Source: Acidobacteriota bacterium
Lineage (GTDB): Bacteria; Acidobacteriota; Blastocatellia; Pyrinomonadales; Pyrinomonadaceae
Length of the DNA: 64,000 nucleotides
Direction: 5' to 3'
NCBI GenBank assembly: GCA_016713675.1
Contig: JADJOS010000005.1
Span: 186,001 to 250,000 of the forward strand
A model generated the notes under the pieces. That model searched no databases and had not been told where the DNA came from. It was given only the letters and a program-made list of their open reading frames with translations. Positions within the stretch are counted from its first letter, which is position 1; the number at the start of each line of letters is the position of its first letter. Shown here piece by piece: positions 51,213 to 59,155 of the stretch. The position numbers and the translations under genes are program-made.

Positions 51213-52520
51213 CTAAAACATATCAACAATTGTTTTTCCAATCAACAGGAGAGACAACGCTGAGACGGTTGCAGTGATCAGGTAAGCGAAGAGGTTGTGG
51301 ATGCGTCCGTTAGCGCGGTGGCCCATGATCTCTTTATTGCTTGCGAGCGAGACTATTGCGACGAGTATTATCGGCAGCAGCAGGCCGTTTATTGCCTGAG
51401 TGAAGAGGAGCAGCTTTATCTGAGGGATGCCCGGTATGAGCGAAACGACCGCGCCGATAATTATCAATCCGCTAAATATGCTCAGAAAGATCGGAGCCTC
51501 ACGGAATGTGCTCGAGATGCCTTTTTCGAATCCCAGTGCTTCGCTGACGGAATATGCGGTCGCGAGCGGCAGCACGCCCATGGCGAGCATCGCTGCGCCG
51601 AATAGGCCGACGGCAAACAAGTACTTTGCATAGGTTCCGGCGATCGGTTCAAACGCTGCGGCGGCCGTTGCTGCGGAGTCTATCGTAGTTATTCCGTTGT
51701 TATGCAGCACGGCGGCGGCAGAGATGACGATAAATGCCGCGATCGCGACGGCAAACAGCGTTCCGACTATCACATCGGCGCGGACGACGGGCAGGTCTTC
51801 TTCGTCCATACGCTTTTCGACGACCGAAGATTGGACGTAAACCTGCATGAACGGCGTTATCGTCGTTCCGATCAGGGCAAGGACCATGAACAGATAACCT
51901 GCGTCGTGGCTCAGATTTGGTTTGAAGAAGCTCTCGCCGACCAACGCCCAGTCAGGACGGCTGAGGAAGGCCGAGAAGATGTAGCAAATAAACACGAGTG
52001 ACATCGTGAGGAATACTCGTTCCACTCGTTTTGCAGAACCTTTAAACACGAGCCACCAGATAAACCCTGCGGAGAGCGGTATTGTTATGTATCGCGATAC
52101 GCCGAATAGTTCCGAGGCCTGTGCAATGCCTACGAATTCCGAGATGATCACGCCAGTGTTCGCGATCAGAAGTGCGAGCATGATGAACGCTGTCCAGCGG
52201 ACGCCAAATTGTTCGCGGATGAGATCGGCGAGGCCCTGGCCGGTGACGACGCCCATTCGCACGCACATTTCCTGTACGATTATCAGCGAAATGACCATCG
52301 GAATGAACGCCCACAGCAGTGTGTAACCGTACCCCGCACCGACGGACGAATACGTCGCAATGCCGCTCGCGTCGTTACCGGCGTTGGCAGCGATGATCCC
52401 GGGCCCGAGGACGGCGAGATATGCGTAGAAACGGTATTCGGATAAGTATTTAGACGCGCGCGAGGGAACCTTGCGCAGTTTCTGCGCTAACTTTTTCGGT
52501 GAAAAGCGTTCGAGGTTCAT
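51213..52520 (-). CDS. NRAMP-family divalent metal transporter with altered metal site
   Basis: 435 residues with eleven or so membrane helices. TM1 reads GPGIIAANAGNDASGIATYS, aligning with the NRAMP DPGN motif as DASG, so the second ligand Asn is Gly. TM6 reads LIGTTITPFMQVYVQSSVVE where canonical members have MPH; the metal-coordinating Met is Thr. Canonical NRAMPs carry manganese or iron; loss of the methionine is known in NRAMP-related magnesium transporters, so substrate may differ (inference). The gene ends 8 bp before the channel gene on the same strand, and its start faces a palindrome/repeat region. Confidence 0.87.
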   Translation of the reverse strand: MNLERFSPKKLAQKLRKVPSRASKYLSEYRFYAYLAVLGPGIIAANAGNDASGIATYSSVGAGYGYTLLWAFIPMVISLIIVQEMCVRMGVVTGQGLADLIREQFGVRWTAFIMLALLIANTGVIISEFVGIAQASELFGVSRYITIPLSAGFIWWLVFKGSAKRVERVFLTMSLVFICYIFSAFLSRPDWALVGESFFKPNLSHDAGYLFMVLALIGTTITPFMQVYVQSSVVEKRMDEEDLPVVRADVIVGTLFAVAIAAFIVISAAAVLHNNGITTIDSAATAAAAFEPIAGTYAKYLFAVGLFGAAMLAMGVLPLATAYSVSEALGFEKGISSTFREAPIFLSIFSGLIIIGAVVSLIPGIPQIKLLLFTQAINGLLLPIILVAIVSLASNKEIMGHRANGRIHNLFAYLITATVSALSLLLIGKTIVDMF

Positions 52521-52635
52521 TGCGTTTACTATCGCCTTCTATCATGTGGTCGGTTAATGCCTGCGAAGCTTGATTCTAATAACTTTTGGGAACGTTGTCA
52601 CTTCGTGACGTGTTTAGGCGTTTGGGATCGTATGA

Positions 52636-52753
52636 GTTGCCACTAGTTTTAGCTAGTGGATCGGTATGAAATAAGGTTCGGGCTTTAGCCCAAACAGTTT
52701 CGGCTTAAGCCGGGGACATTAAGATGCTCTCCACTAGCTAAAGCTAGTGGCAA
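52636..52753. repeat. Nested palindrome (REP/BIME-like) with CCACTAG arms
   Basis: GTTGCCACTAGTTTTAGCTAGTGGA (its own hairpin, 52636-52660) is mirrored by the complementary arm at 52730-52753. Between them GGGCTTTAGCCC and CGGCTTAAGCCG make two further hairpins. All four share a GCTAAAGC-like centre. Confidence 0.85.
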
Positions 52754-52800
52754 ATGATAGGAACCAAGCCCAAATAACGTAAAATCAGGCGTTCCGCAAC

Positions 52801-53116
52801 GATTCGCGCAGTTCGCGAACAAGTACGCTCGGCTTCCGAACAGGTTTGCTGCCCTTCCGAACGGGTTCGCTACGCTTCCGAACAGGTTCGCTGAGCTTCC
52901 GAACAGGTTCGCTGAGCAAAACAGACGCGGTTCGCTGAGCTTCCGAAGAGGTTCGCTACGCTTCCGAACAGGTTCGCTGAGCTTCCGAACAGGTTCGCTA
53001 CGCCTCCGAACAGCTTCGCTGAGCTTCCGAACAGGTGCCGGGCGACAAAGCACAGGTGCCGAAGCGTTCCGCACAGGTTCGCTCGGCTCCCGAACCCGTT
53101 CGCATCGCTCGCGAAC
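52801..53116. repeat. 21-bp tandem repeat array 4, upstream of gamma-glutamyltransferase
   Basis: Units with core AGGTTCGCTGAGCTTCCGAAC repeat with start points at 52838, 52859, 52880, 52901, then 52945 (44 bp, two extra bases), 52966, 52987, 53008, 53029, 53050, 53071, 53092 and 53113. The minus strand can be read as heptads (SANLFGS) but has no plausible start. It occupies most of the 670-bp gap between the transporter and ggt. Confidence 0.92.
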
Positions 53117-53190
53117 CTTCGATTTTGGGCAATAAAGGGTTGCTTTTGCGCCAAATTGTCATTAAATCCGCTATTTGTTAGAGTTCCTGT

Positions 53191-54912
53191 ATGAAATCAT
53201 TCCTTCTGCGTCGTTCATTCCTGGCTATTTTGCTTGCGGGACTGCTGTTTTCGTCGGTACCTGCCGTTTTTGCGGCTCCGGCACCGGTTCGCGGGAAGCA
53301 TGCTATGGTCGCTTCGCAGCACGAATTGGCTTCAGCGATCGGCGTTTCGATCATGAAGAAGGGCGGGAACGCTGTGGACGCGGCGATCGCGGTCGGTTTG
53401 GCTCTCGCGGTCGTTTATCCCGAGGCAGGGAACATCGGCGGCGGCGGATTTATGCTTATCCGCGACGCGAAAGGCGAGTTTCACGCCATCGACTACCGCG
53501 AAATGGCCCCGAAAGCCGCAACACGCGATATGTTCGTCGATAAAGAAGGCAATCTGATAGACGGCGAAGGCTCGTCGGACGTAGGATATCGCGCGTCGGG
53601 CGTTCCGGGCACGCTCGCGGGCTTTGAGTTGGCATTTAACAAGTACGGAAGCAAGAAAGTAAAGTGGCGTGACCTCGTCGAACCCGCACGCCTGCTCGCA
53701 CAGAACGGCTACATCCTAAGTCACCGCCTCGCCGAGCTTTTTAGAACGTACGAGAGTACGCTCGCGGCATATCCTGAGAGCAAACGCATCTTTTTGAACG
53801 GCGGAAAGTATTTTGTCGAGGGCGACACTTTCAAGCAGCCCGATCTCGCAGCAACTCTCGGACGCGTCGCGACCGTCGGAGCCCGCGAATTCTATACCGG
53901 AAAGACCGCACAGCTAATCGCCGCCGATATGAAAGCCAACGGCGGCCTTATTTCGATGGAGGACCTCGCGAATTATAAGGCCAAAGAACGCGTGCCGCTC
54001 CGCGGAACCTACCGTGGCCATCCGATAATCTCAATGCCGCCGCCAAGCTCCGGCGGAGCGGTAATGCTGAACGTTTTGAACATCCTAGAAGGTTACGAGG
54101 TCAGTGCGATGCCTTTCGGATCGGCCGCGAAGATACATCTATTGGCCGAAGCCTCGCGGAGAGCGTTTTCGGACCGATCTGAATTCCTCGCAGATCCGGA
54201 CTTTGCGACGGTCCCGGTCGAAAAACTGATAGATAAGAAATACGCGGCTGGTCGCCGGTCCGTCATAGAGCTCAATAAAGCCTCGAAAAGCCTAAATGTT
54301 CGCCCTGGCGAGGTCCCGGCCGTCGAGCCAATGGAGACGACGCATTACACGGTCGTCGGCCCGGACGGGACTGTCGTCAGCAACACATACACTATCAACG
54401 ATCTCTACGGCTCACGAGTTACGGCGAAGGGAACCGGCGTTCTACTGAACGATGAAATGGACGATTTTGCCTCACGGCCGGGCAAACCGAACATGTTCGG
54501 CCTTGTTCAAGGCGAACGAAACAAGGTCGAAGGCGGCAAACGGCCGCTGTCGTCAATGACGCCGACAATTGTGTTGAGGAAAGACGGCACGACGTGGTTC
54601 GCTCTCGGTGCGAGAGGCGGCCCTCGTATCATCTCGGCCGTTATGCAGTCGGTCATCAACGTGATCGACCACGGAATGGACATCCAAGCCGCCATCGATG
54701 CCCCGCGAATCCATCACCAATGGCTACCCGACGAAATGCTCTACGAATTCGGCATCTCGCCCGATACACTGGCGATCCTCAGCAGCTACGGACACAAATT
54801 TCCCGAAAAACCAGGCTACATTGCGTCCGCAACAGCGATCATGATCGATGATAATGGTATACGATTGGGAGCGATAGATTCGCGGAGCGACGGGAAAGCG
54901 GTCGGATATTAG
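53191..54912 (+). CDS. ggt: Gamma-glutamyltransferase
   Basis: 573 residues, exported (signal peptide SFLAILLAGLLFSSVPAVFA). An N-terminal-nucleophile hydrolase that cleaves glutathione and transfers the gamma-glutamyl group; the precursor self-cleaves. The catalytic Thr383 is in METTHYTVVGPDGTVVSNTY, the expected cleavage site between the large and small subunits. Other motifs: GGNAVDAAIAVGLALAVVYP, GGGGFMLIRDAKGEFHAIDY, ASGVPGTLAGFELAF, PPSSGGAVMLNVLNILEGY and GSRVTAKGTGVLLNDEMDDF. The lid loop is not obvious. The stop overlaps the convergent zinc-ribbon gene by four bases. The promoter region is taken up by repeat array 4. Confidence 0.95.
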   Translation: MKSFLLRRSFLAILLAGLLFSSVPAVFAAPAPVRGKHAMVASQHELASAIGVSIMKKGGNAVDAAIAVGLALAVVYPEAGNIGGGGFMLIRDAKGEFHAIDYREMAPKAATRDMFVDKEGNLIDGEGSSDVGYRASGVPGTLAGFELAFNKYGSKKVKWRDLVEPARLLAQNGYILSHRLAELFRTYESTLAAYPESKRIFLNGGKYFVEGDTFKQPDLAATLGRVATVGAREFYTGKTAQLIAADMKANGGLISMEDLANYKAKERVPLRGTYRGHPIISMPPPSSGGAVMLNVLNILEGYEVSAMPFGSAAKIHLLAEASRRAFSDRSEFLADPDFATVPVEKLIDKKYAAGRRSVIELNKASKSLNVRPGEVPAVEPMETTHYTVVGPDGTVVSNTYTINDLYGSRVTAKGTGVLLNDEMDDFASRPGKPNMFGLVQGERNKVEGGKRPLSSMTPTIVLRKDGTTWFALGARGGPRIISAVMQSVINVIDHGMDIQAAIDAPRIHHQWLPDEMLYEFGISPDTLAILSSYGHKFPEKPGYIASATAIMIDDNGIRLGAIDSRSDGKAVGY

Positions 54913-55448
54913 TTGATCTCGTCCTTTTCGAGCAATTTTGTCGTGCCGTCAGTGACACTGGCGGGCTGGAGATCATTTGTATCGCGCCAGTTGCCGGCGA
55001 CGGGATTCATGTAAGGCTGGACAGGTATGCTGTGCTGAGGCGGCAAAGCGGCGGCGGTTCGCTGGCGGGTGATCAGCTGGTTGATATCGCTGCCGACGGA
55101 ACCGACCTCGACATCATTTGATTCGAACATCAAAGCGTATGCCATCCGCAGCAATCCGCCGACAAACAGCGTGATCGCACAGATCGCCACCGCAAACGGC
55201 TCGGCATTGATCGCAATTGTGAAGATCGAGACGATCGGCACCACCAAAAACGTCAGCAAAAATATGAACAACCCTTGCTTAAGCCCTCTCTTCCGCGGGG
55301 TTGTGCCCTTAACGGCATTGGTATTGACTTGAGGATTGATGCCGCCGGTCTGGATCAATTCGGCGGTGCCCGTCAAGAGAAAACCGCAACGCGAGCAAAA
55401 GCTCGTTTCGGTCGAGATCCTTTCCTGGCCGCAGTTCGGGCAAAACAT
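54909..55448 (-). CDS. Zinc-ribbon membrane protein, copy 1
   Basis: 179 residues. An N-terminal zinc ribbon (MFCPNCGQERISTETSFCSRCGFLL, four cysteines in CxxC...CxxC) is followed by a linker, two membrane helices (GLFIFLLTFLVVPIVSIFTI; FAVAICAITLFVGGLLRMAY) and a cytoplasmic tail ending NWRDTNDLQPASVTDGTTKL LEKDE. The gene at 55455-56009, just upstream in the same direction, has the same layout and the same C-terminal motif, so these are tandem paralogues. Function unknown. Confidence 0.82.
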   Translation of the reverse strand: MFCPNCGQERISTETSFCSRCGFLLTGTAELIQTGGINPQVNTNAVKGTTPRKRGLKQGLFIFLLTFLVVPIVSIFTIAINAEPFAVAICAITLFVGGLLRMAYALMFESNDVEVGSVGSDINQLITRQRTAAALPPQHSIPVQPYMNPVAGNWRDTNDLQPASVTDGTTKLLEKDEIN

Positions 55449-55454
55449 AATTGA

Positions 55455-56009
55455 TTATTTCTTGAACTCGTCTTTCTCGAGTAGCTTGGTAGCACTTTCG
55501 GACATGGTCGGCTGCAGATCGTTGGTATCACGCCAGCTTCCGGCCTGCGGTGTTTGATAAGCGGAAACGGGCACCGATTGCTGCGGCGGCAATGCGTTGT
55601 AGGCGGGCTGCTGCGGCATTACATAGCTTGGCTGCGGCGGCGGATACATTTGCTGCTGCTGCATCGGATAGACGACCTTGTCGCTTTTTAGAAAAATGAG
55701 CGACGACACCATCATTATCAATCCGCCAAAGATCGCCAGGATCGCGGATGCACCGGCCATCCGATCGACATTCAAAATGCCCCACATCGGCGTCATTATA
55801 AAGAGAAAGAACAAGAACCAGATAAGACTGAATGCCAAGCCGTTCTTTCGTGTCCAGATAGATTTCTTTTTTTGATTCAACTCGGCAAGCTGCGGCAGAT
55901 AACCACCGTGTGCCAATACATCTGATACGAGGCCCAACGGCAAACCGCAGCGTGAGCAGAATTTTGTTTCATTCGAAACCTGTTGTTGACCGCAACCGGG
56001 GCAATGCAT
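55455..56009 (-). CDS. Zinc-ribbon membrane protein, copy 2
   Basis: 184 residues, with CPGCGQQQVSNETKFCSRCG as zinc ribbon, two membrane helices (AFSLIWFLFFLFIMTPMWGI; ASAILAIFGGLIMMVSSLIF), a Gln/Pro/Tyr-rich linker (MQQQQMYPPPQPSYVMPQQP) and the tail SWRDTNDLQPTMSESATKLL. It ends six bases before copy 1 starts. The shared W-R-D-T-N-D-L-Q-P tail in both copies is presumably a conserved interaction or folding motif. Confidence 0.82.
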   Translation of the reverse strand: MHCPGCGQQQVSNETKFCSRCGLPLGLVSDVLAHGGYLPQLAELNQKKKSIWTRKNGLAFSLIWFLFFLFIMTPMWGILNVDRMAGASAILAIFGGLIMMVSSLIFLKSDKVVYPMQQQQMYPPPQPSYVMPQQPAYNALPPQQSVPVSAYQTPQAGSWRDTNDLQPTMSESATKLLEKDEFKK

Positions 56010-56090
56010 TTGTCGACTCCGTATTTGGAAATTACCTAAGACTGAAATCCTAACGAATTTTTACACGAAAAGGTTCGCGTAGCAAGGCAA

Positions 56091-56567
56091 TTATCGCCTC
56101 GGCAGCTTTTCGTCAGACAGCATTTGGAATACGGCGAACGCCCGGCCCTGATAATGTTCCGCTTTTGCAAGCGTTTCGAGTAAGATCTCGAACACGGAAC
56201 GCAGCTTTTCGGGAGCCGGCATTTGGCGGTTGAGGTCAGCGTCAGAGGCGAAAAATGTGAAACCCTTGACTCTCGTGGTCTCGACTTCATCGAGGTATTG
56301 CAGGATGCTCGCAAGGTCAGCCAGCTTTTCCGGCAGCGTCCATTCGAAGGGATCATCCCAAAGGCGGGTCGTGATACCGCCGAACGTCTTTTCGACCATT
56401 GCGGATGATCGAAGGATATATTCACCTATTGAAAATGCGGCAAGCGAATTGGCAATGCTGCGGGGCTTTTCAAATAGTTGATCTTGAGCGGTATGCGACA
56501 GCAGTTCGCGCGAAAGCGTGTCCAGTCTGCGAAAAGCAAGGTCAAATGATGAAAGCATCGGATCCAT
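56091..56567 (-). CDS. DinB-like helical protein, 158 aa
   Basis: The ATG at 56567 is preferred over a TTG at 56597; ribosome-binding evidence is weak. The sequence is helical: MLSSFDLAFRRLDTLSRELL, AFSIGEYILRSSAMVEKTFG, LASILQYLDEVETTRVKGFT, VFEILLETLAKAEHYQGRAF. The pattern (four long helices, H/E at places where the DinB fold binds metal) is DinB-like, but the clear three-histidine site is not visible. Low-confidence family assignment; the ORF itself looks real. Confidence 0.62.
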   Translation of the reverse strand: MDPMLSSFDLAFRRLDTLSRELLSHTAQDQLFEKPRSIANSLAAFSIGEYILRSSAMVEKTFGGITTRLWDDPFEWTLPEKLADLASILQYLDEVETTRVKGFTFFASDADLNRQMPAPEKLRSVFEILLETLAKAEHYQGRAFAVFQMLSDEKLPRR

Positions 56568-56629
56568 AAACTCGGGGCGGCTGGCTTCGCCGCCCAAGTG
56601 AGTTTATCACCAATGCCCGTTAAGATGCT

Positions 56630-57001
56630 CTACTTCTTGCGAAGCCGGCGGTCCTGTTCCCACATTCCGAGTCCGTAATTGCGCCCTTTGTAATTGATGC
56701 CGGTGCCGATCTTGCCCTTTACGCCGATCTCGGTGCCCTTTGACGGAACTCCGGCGTCGGTCAATACCCACATTGAGCCGGTCCCGTCGTCGATCTTATA
56801 AGCACCGCCGCCGATATTGGTCCCCGGGATCGAAAAACCGTAGCTGTCACGAACAGTACCGGCGATCGCGACTTCTTTGTTCTGATATTTTGAGGGATTC
56901 GCCTCGATATCGGCGATGCTCGTTCGCTCGGGACAGCCGGTGGCAAATAGGGTAATGCCGGCAAGGAATGTTAACAGTAGAACGGTTGAGATCTTTTTCA
57001 T
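56630..57001 (-). CDS. Small lipoprotein with OB-fold-like domain
   Basis: 123 residues from the ATG at 57001, which has GAGGTG five bases upstream. The signal peptide ends in a lipobox (LFATGC). The mature part (NPSKYQNKEVAIAGTVRDSY, then YKIDDGTGSMWVLTDAGVPS, IGVKGKIGTGINYKGRN) has the strand pattern of periplasmic OB-fold proteins, which often bind small ligands or act as chaperones. No metal or catalytic motif. Monocistronic. Confidence 0.75.
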   Translation of the reverse strand: MKKISTVLLLTFLAGITLFATGCPERTSIADIEANPSKYQNKEVAIAGTVRDSYGFSIPGTNIGGGAYKIDDGTGSMWVLTDAGVPSKGTEIGVKGKIGTGINYKGRNYGLGMWEQDRRLRKK

Positions 57002-57127
57002 TGTGCACCTCACAGACTGACTTTCAGGGAAAGTATTCCCAACGATAAGAGATTCAAAACACCCTATTTAGTTTGCCATAATTTTCGAATTCTGAGATTC
57101 TTTCAGTGCTACTCCATTCATAAACCA

Positions 57128-58222
57128 ATGTCCGAAGAGCAGGTAAACAAGCCGGCGACGAAAGTTTCATTTTGCTCAAGTCTAGCCGATGACGCGTGGC
57201 ACGACCTCGGAGGCCCAAACGCGTTCGAAAACTGGCATTTTGATGCCGTGTCCGACGACGGTAGCGAAGCATTGGTCATTTCCTTCTACGACAATTACGT
57301 GCTGTCGCCGCGTTTTCATTTGGCATCGAGCGGGGGCAATTCGAATGGCGGACATGTGCTGACCGAAAGGCGGTTTCCGGCAGTTTCCTTCGTCTATTCC
57401 ATTGACGGCAAGCCGGTGCTGAATGCGGTAAACGAATTCTCGCCCGCTTATTTCGACGCCGCCAGAGACAAGCCAAGTCTCGTACTTGACCGCTCCGGCT
57501 TTCGGGTCGAACGAACTGAATACGGGACCGGCTATATGGTAACTGTTGATATTGCCACGGTTCGCGGCCGCCGTATCAGGGCCGAAATGGAATGGATCAC
57601 GATAGAAGCCGACCTGAAGCCGCGAAACGACGAACCATATTCTGCGATATGGAACATTGCCGTTCCGCGTTCGGATGTCAGCGGCAAGATAATGCTGATC
57701 GGACGCCGAGGCAAGGTGCGAAAGCTGTTTCAGTTCCGCGGCAGCGGCTATCACGACCATGTTTCAAGCGAGAATGTCCATTATCGCGACCTCCAGTCCC
57801 GAATGTGGGGACGCGCTCATTTTGTCGATTCTACCGTGGTTTTTGACCGGCTCGGCGGCGTTCAGGACCGCAAGGCTTCGGGTACTGTCTTTATCATTCG
57901 CGACGGGCGGATAAGTGAATATTCTGCTGCATGCGAGGCGAGCGAGCATCGAAGAGACCACTGGGGATTGAATGTTCCACGAAAGATCGATCTTGAATCG
58001 GAAGGCTTCTTCAAATTGGCCGTAAGGCCCGTCAGTACGGTTCGATCGGGCTTTTCTGATGTAAAGATGCTTAGCGAGGTCAAACTCGATCTGAAAGACG
58101 GCAAAACTCGAAAGACCGTCGGTTTGACGGAGTTTGTCGATCCGAGGCGGATGAGAAACCCGTTGTTTCGCTGGATCTCAGATCTGAGGATAGGAAAACA
58201 TGGCCGTTCGCCGATGTTCTAG
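57128..58222 (+). CDS. CrtC-like lipocalin-fold protein (carotenoid 1,2-hydratase family)
   Basis: 364 residues, no signal peptide. It contains GGPNAFENWHFDAVSDDGSE, ALVISFYDNYVLSPRFH near the N-terminus and FRGSGYHDHVSSENVHYRDL near the middle. The aromatic/Asp pattern and GYHDH motif match hydroxyneurosporene synthase/carotenoid 1,2-hydratase (CrtC, lipocalin-like), which adds water across a carotenoid double bond. No other carotenoid gene is present, so this may be a broader CrtC-fold hydratase or lipid-binding protein. It abuts the convergent YbjQ gene. Confidence 0.78.
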   Translation: MSEEQVNKPATKVSFCSSLADDAWHDLGGPNAFENWHFDAVSDDGSEALVISFYDNYVLSPRFHLASSGGNSNGGHVLTERRFPAVSFVYSIDGKPVLNAVNEFSPAYFDAARDKPSLVLDRSGFRVERTEYGTGYMVTVDIATVRGRRIRAEMEWITIEADLKPRNDEPYSAIWNIAVPRSDVSGKIMLIGRRGKVRKLFQFRGSGYHDHVSSENVHYRDLQSRMWGRAHFVDSTVVFDRLGGVQDRKASGTVFIIRDGRISEYSAACEASEHRRDHWGLNVPRKIDLESEGFFKLAVRPVSTVRSGFSDVKMLSEVKLDLKDGKTRKTVGLTEFVDPRRMRNPLFRWISDLRIGKHGRSPMF

Positions 58223-58537
58223 CTAACGCAGCTTTACAGCGGTGCCGTAGGCAAGGACCTCGGTCGCTCCCTGCATGAATTCGGTAGCGTCATAACGCAT
58301 TCCGATTATCGCATCGGCCCCGATCTCGTGGGCATGTTGGACGAGGCGGTTGAATGCTTCCATCCGGGCCTGTTCGCAAACGACCGACCATTCCTCGATA
58401 TTACCGCCCCCAAGTGCCTTAAACCCGCCGATTATCCCGCGGCCGAGTCCCGTAGCCCTGACCACGATCCCGCGAACAACACCAAGATACTCGGCGATCT
58501 GTTTGCCCTGAATGTCGAAGCCGGTCGTGACGATCAT
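58223..58537 (-). CDS. YbjQ/UPF0145 family protein
   Basis: 104 residues. The sequence IVTTGFDIQGKQIAEYLGVV, RGIVVRATGLGRGIIGGFKA, LVQHAHEIGADAIIGMRYDA matches the YbjQ family of small proteins with a conserved GADAI-G-R-D core; some members have been linked to heavy-metal or RNA association but the role is unknown. It ends directly at the stop of the convergent CrtC-like gene. Confidence 0.92.
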   Translation of the reverse strand: MIVTTGFDIQGKQIAEYLGVVRGIVVRATGLGRGIIGGFKALGGGNIEEWSVVCEQARMEAFNRLVQHAHEIGADAIIGMRYDATEFMQGATEVLAYGTAVKLR

Positions 58538-58604
58538 GTTGGAAATAATGAATGAAGAATATCGAATGACGAATTTAAGACAGACGATATTCAGAATTAG
58601 AATT

Positions 58605-58679
58605 TGGTAGCGCCTAGGGGAGTTGAACCCCTCTTTCGAGGTTGAGAACCTCGCGTCCTAACCGATAGACGAAGGCGCC
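58605..58679 (-). tRNA. tRNA-Glu (anticodon CTC)
   Basis: On the minus strand the sequence begins GGCGCCTTCGTCTATCGGTT, the usual bacterial tRNA-Glu 5' half. The anticodon loop TTCTCAA gives CTC, the T-loop is GGTTCAACTCC, and the acceptor 3' strand AGGCGCT pairs with GGCGCCT (one G-U), followed by A and an encoded CCA. Decodes GAG. Confidence 0.95.
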
Positions 58680-58753
58680 AAAAGGGCGAATGAGGATTAT
58701 AAAACAATTTGCGGGGGAAGACCAAACGTGTATTTTTCACCCCCGCGTTCAAA

Positions 58754-58771
58754 TTGTGGTACGTACCACAA
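58754..58771. repeat. 18-bp perfect palindrome TTGTGGTACGTACCACAA, second copy
   Basis: Identical to 15480-15497 with extended flank similarity on the reverse strand (AAAATACACG and GGTC in both). A 22-bp array lies 43 bp away at 58815. Confidence 0.88.
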
Positions 58772-58814
58772 TTTTATCAACAAAATCGATGAAAATGCCG
58801 TAAAAGTGCGTTCT

Positions 58815-58924
58815 GCGACAGTTTTTAAGGGGGTCAGCGACAGTGTTTTAGGAGGCTTGCAACAGTAAAAAACGGGGTCAGCGACAATAAAAAAGACCCC
58901 CAGCGACAATCGTAAAACGGGTGT
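58815..58924 (+). repeat. 22-bp iteron-like array, copy 2
   Basis: Five units at exactly 22 bp: cores GCGACA, GCGACA, GCAACA, GCGACA, GCGACA at 58815, 58837, 58859, 58881 and 58903, each followed by an A/T-rich stretch and a G-rich end (for example GTTTTTAAGGGGGTCA). It matches the array at 15335. It lies in the gap between tRNA-Glu and aconitase; the rest of the gap (58925-59155) shows nothing recognisable. Confidence 0.88.
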
Positions 58925-59155
58925 AAAGAACTGTCCCCGGCCGCCGCTGCGATTCAATAACAGCAGAGACCCATCGCTTCCCAACATTCCCATACAAAAG
59001 CGCCATCTCCAACGTCCCATTGCCGCACCAACGAAGTGGCCACGCCCGCCAAGGGCCCATCCGCTTCCGTTAGTGGAGCAATGGACGCCCAACCTTGACC
59101 TTGTGACGTAAGGTTTTTAAACTGTTAGTTTGGATGATGCTCATCCGACACACCT

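Noticed and set aside
52685..53154. Minus-strand frames reading SANLFGS-type heptads over array 4
   Set aside because: Same reason: repeat-derived, with start codons inside the repeat and stops outside it.
58697..59092. Minus-strand 131-aa frame upstream of aconitase
   Set aside because: It consists of the palindrome and the iteron array read as codons; no convincing start or domain.
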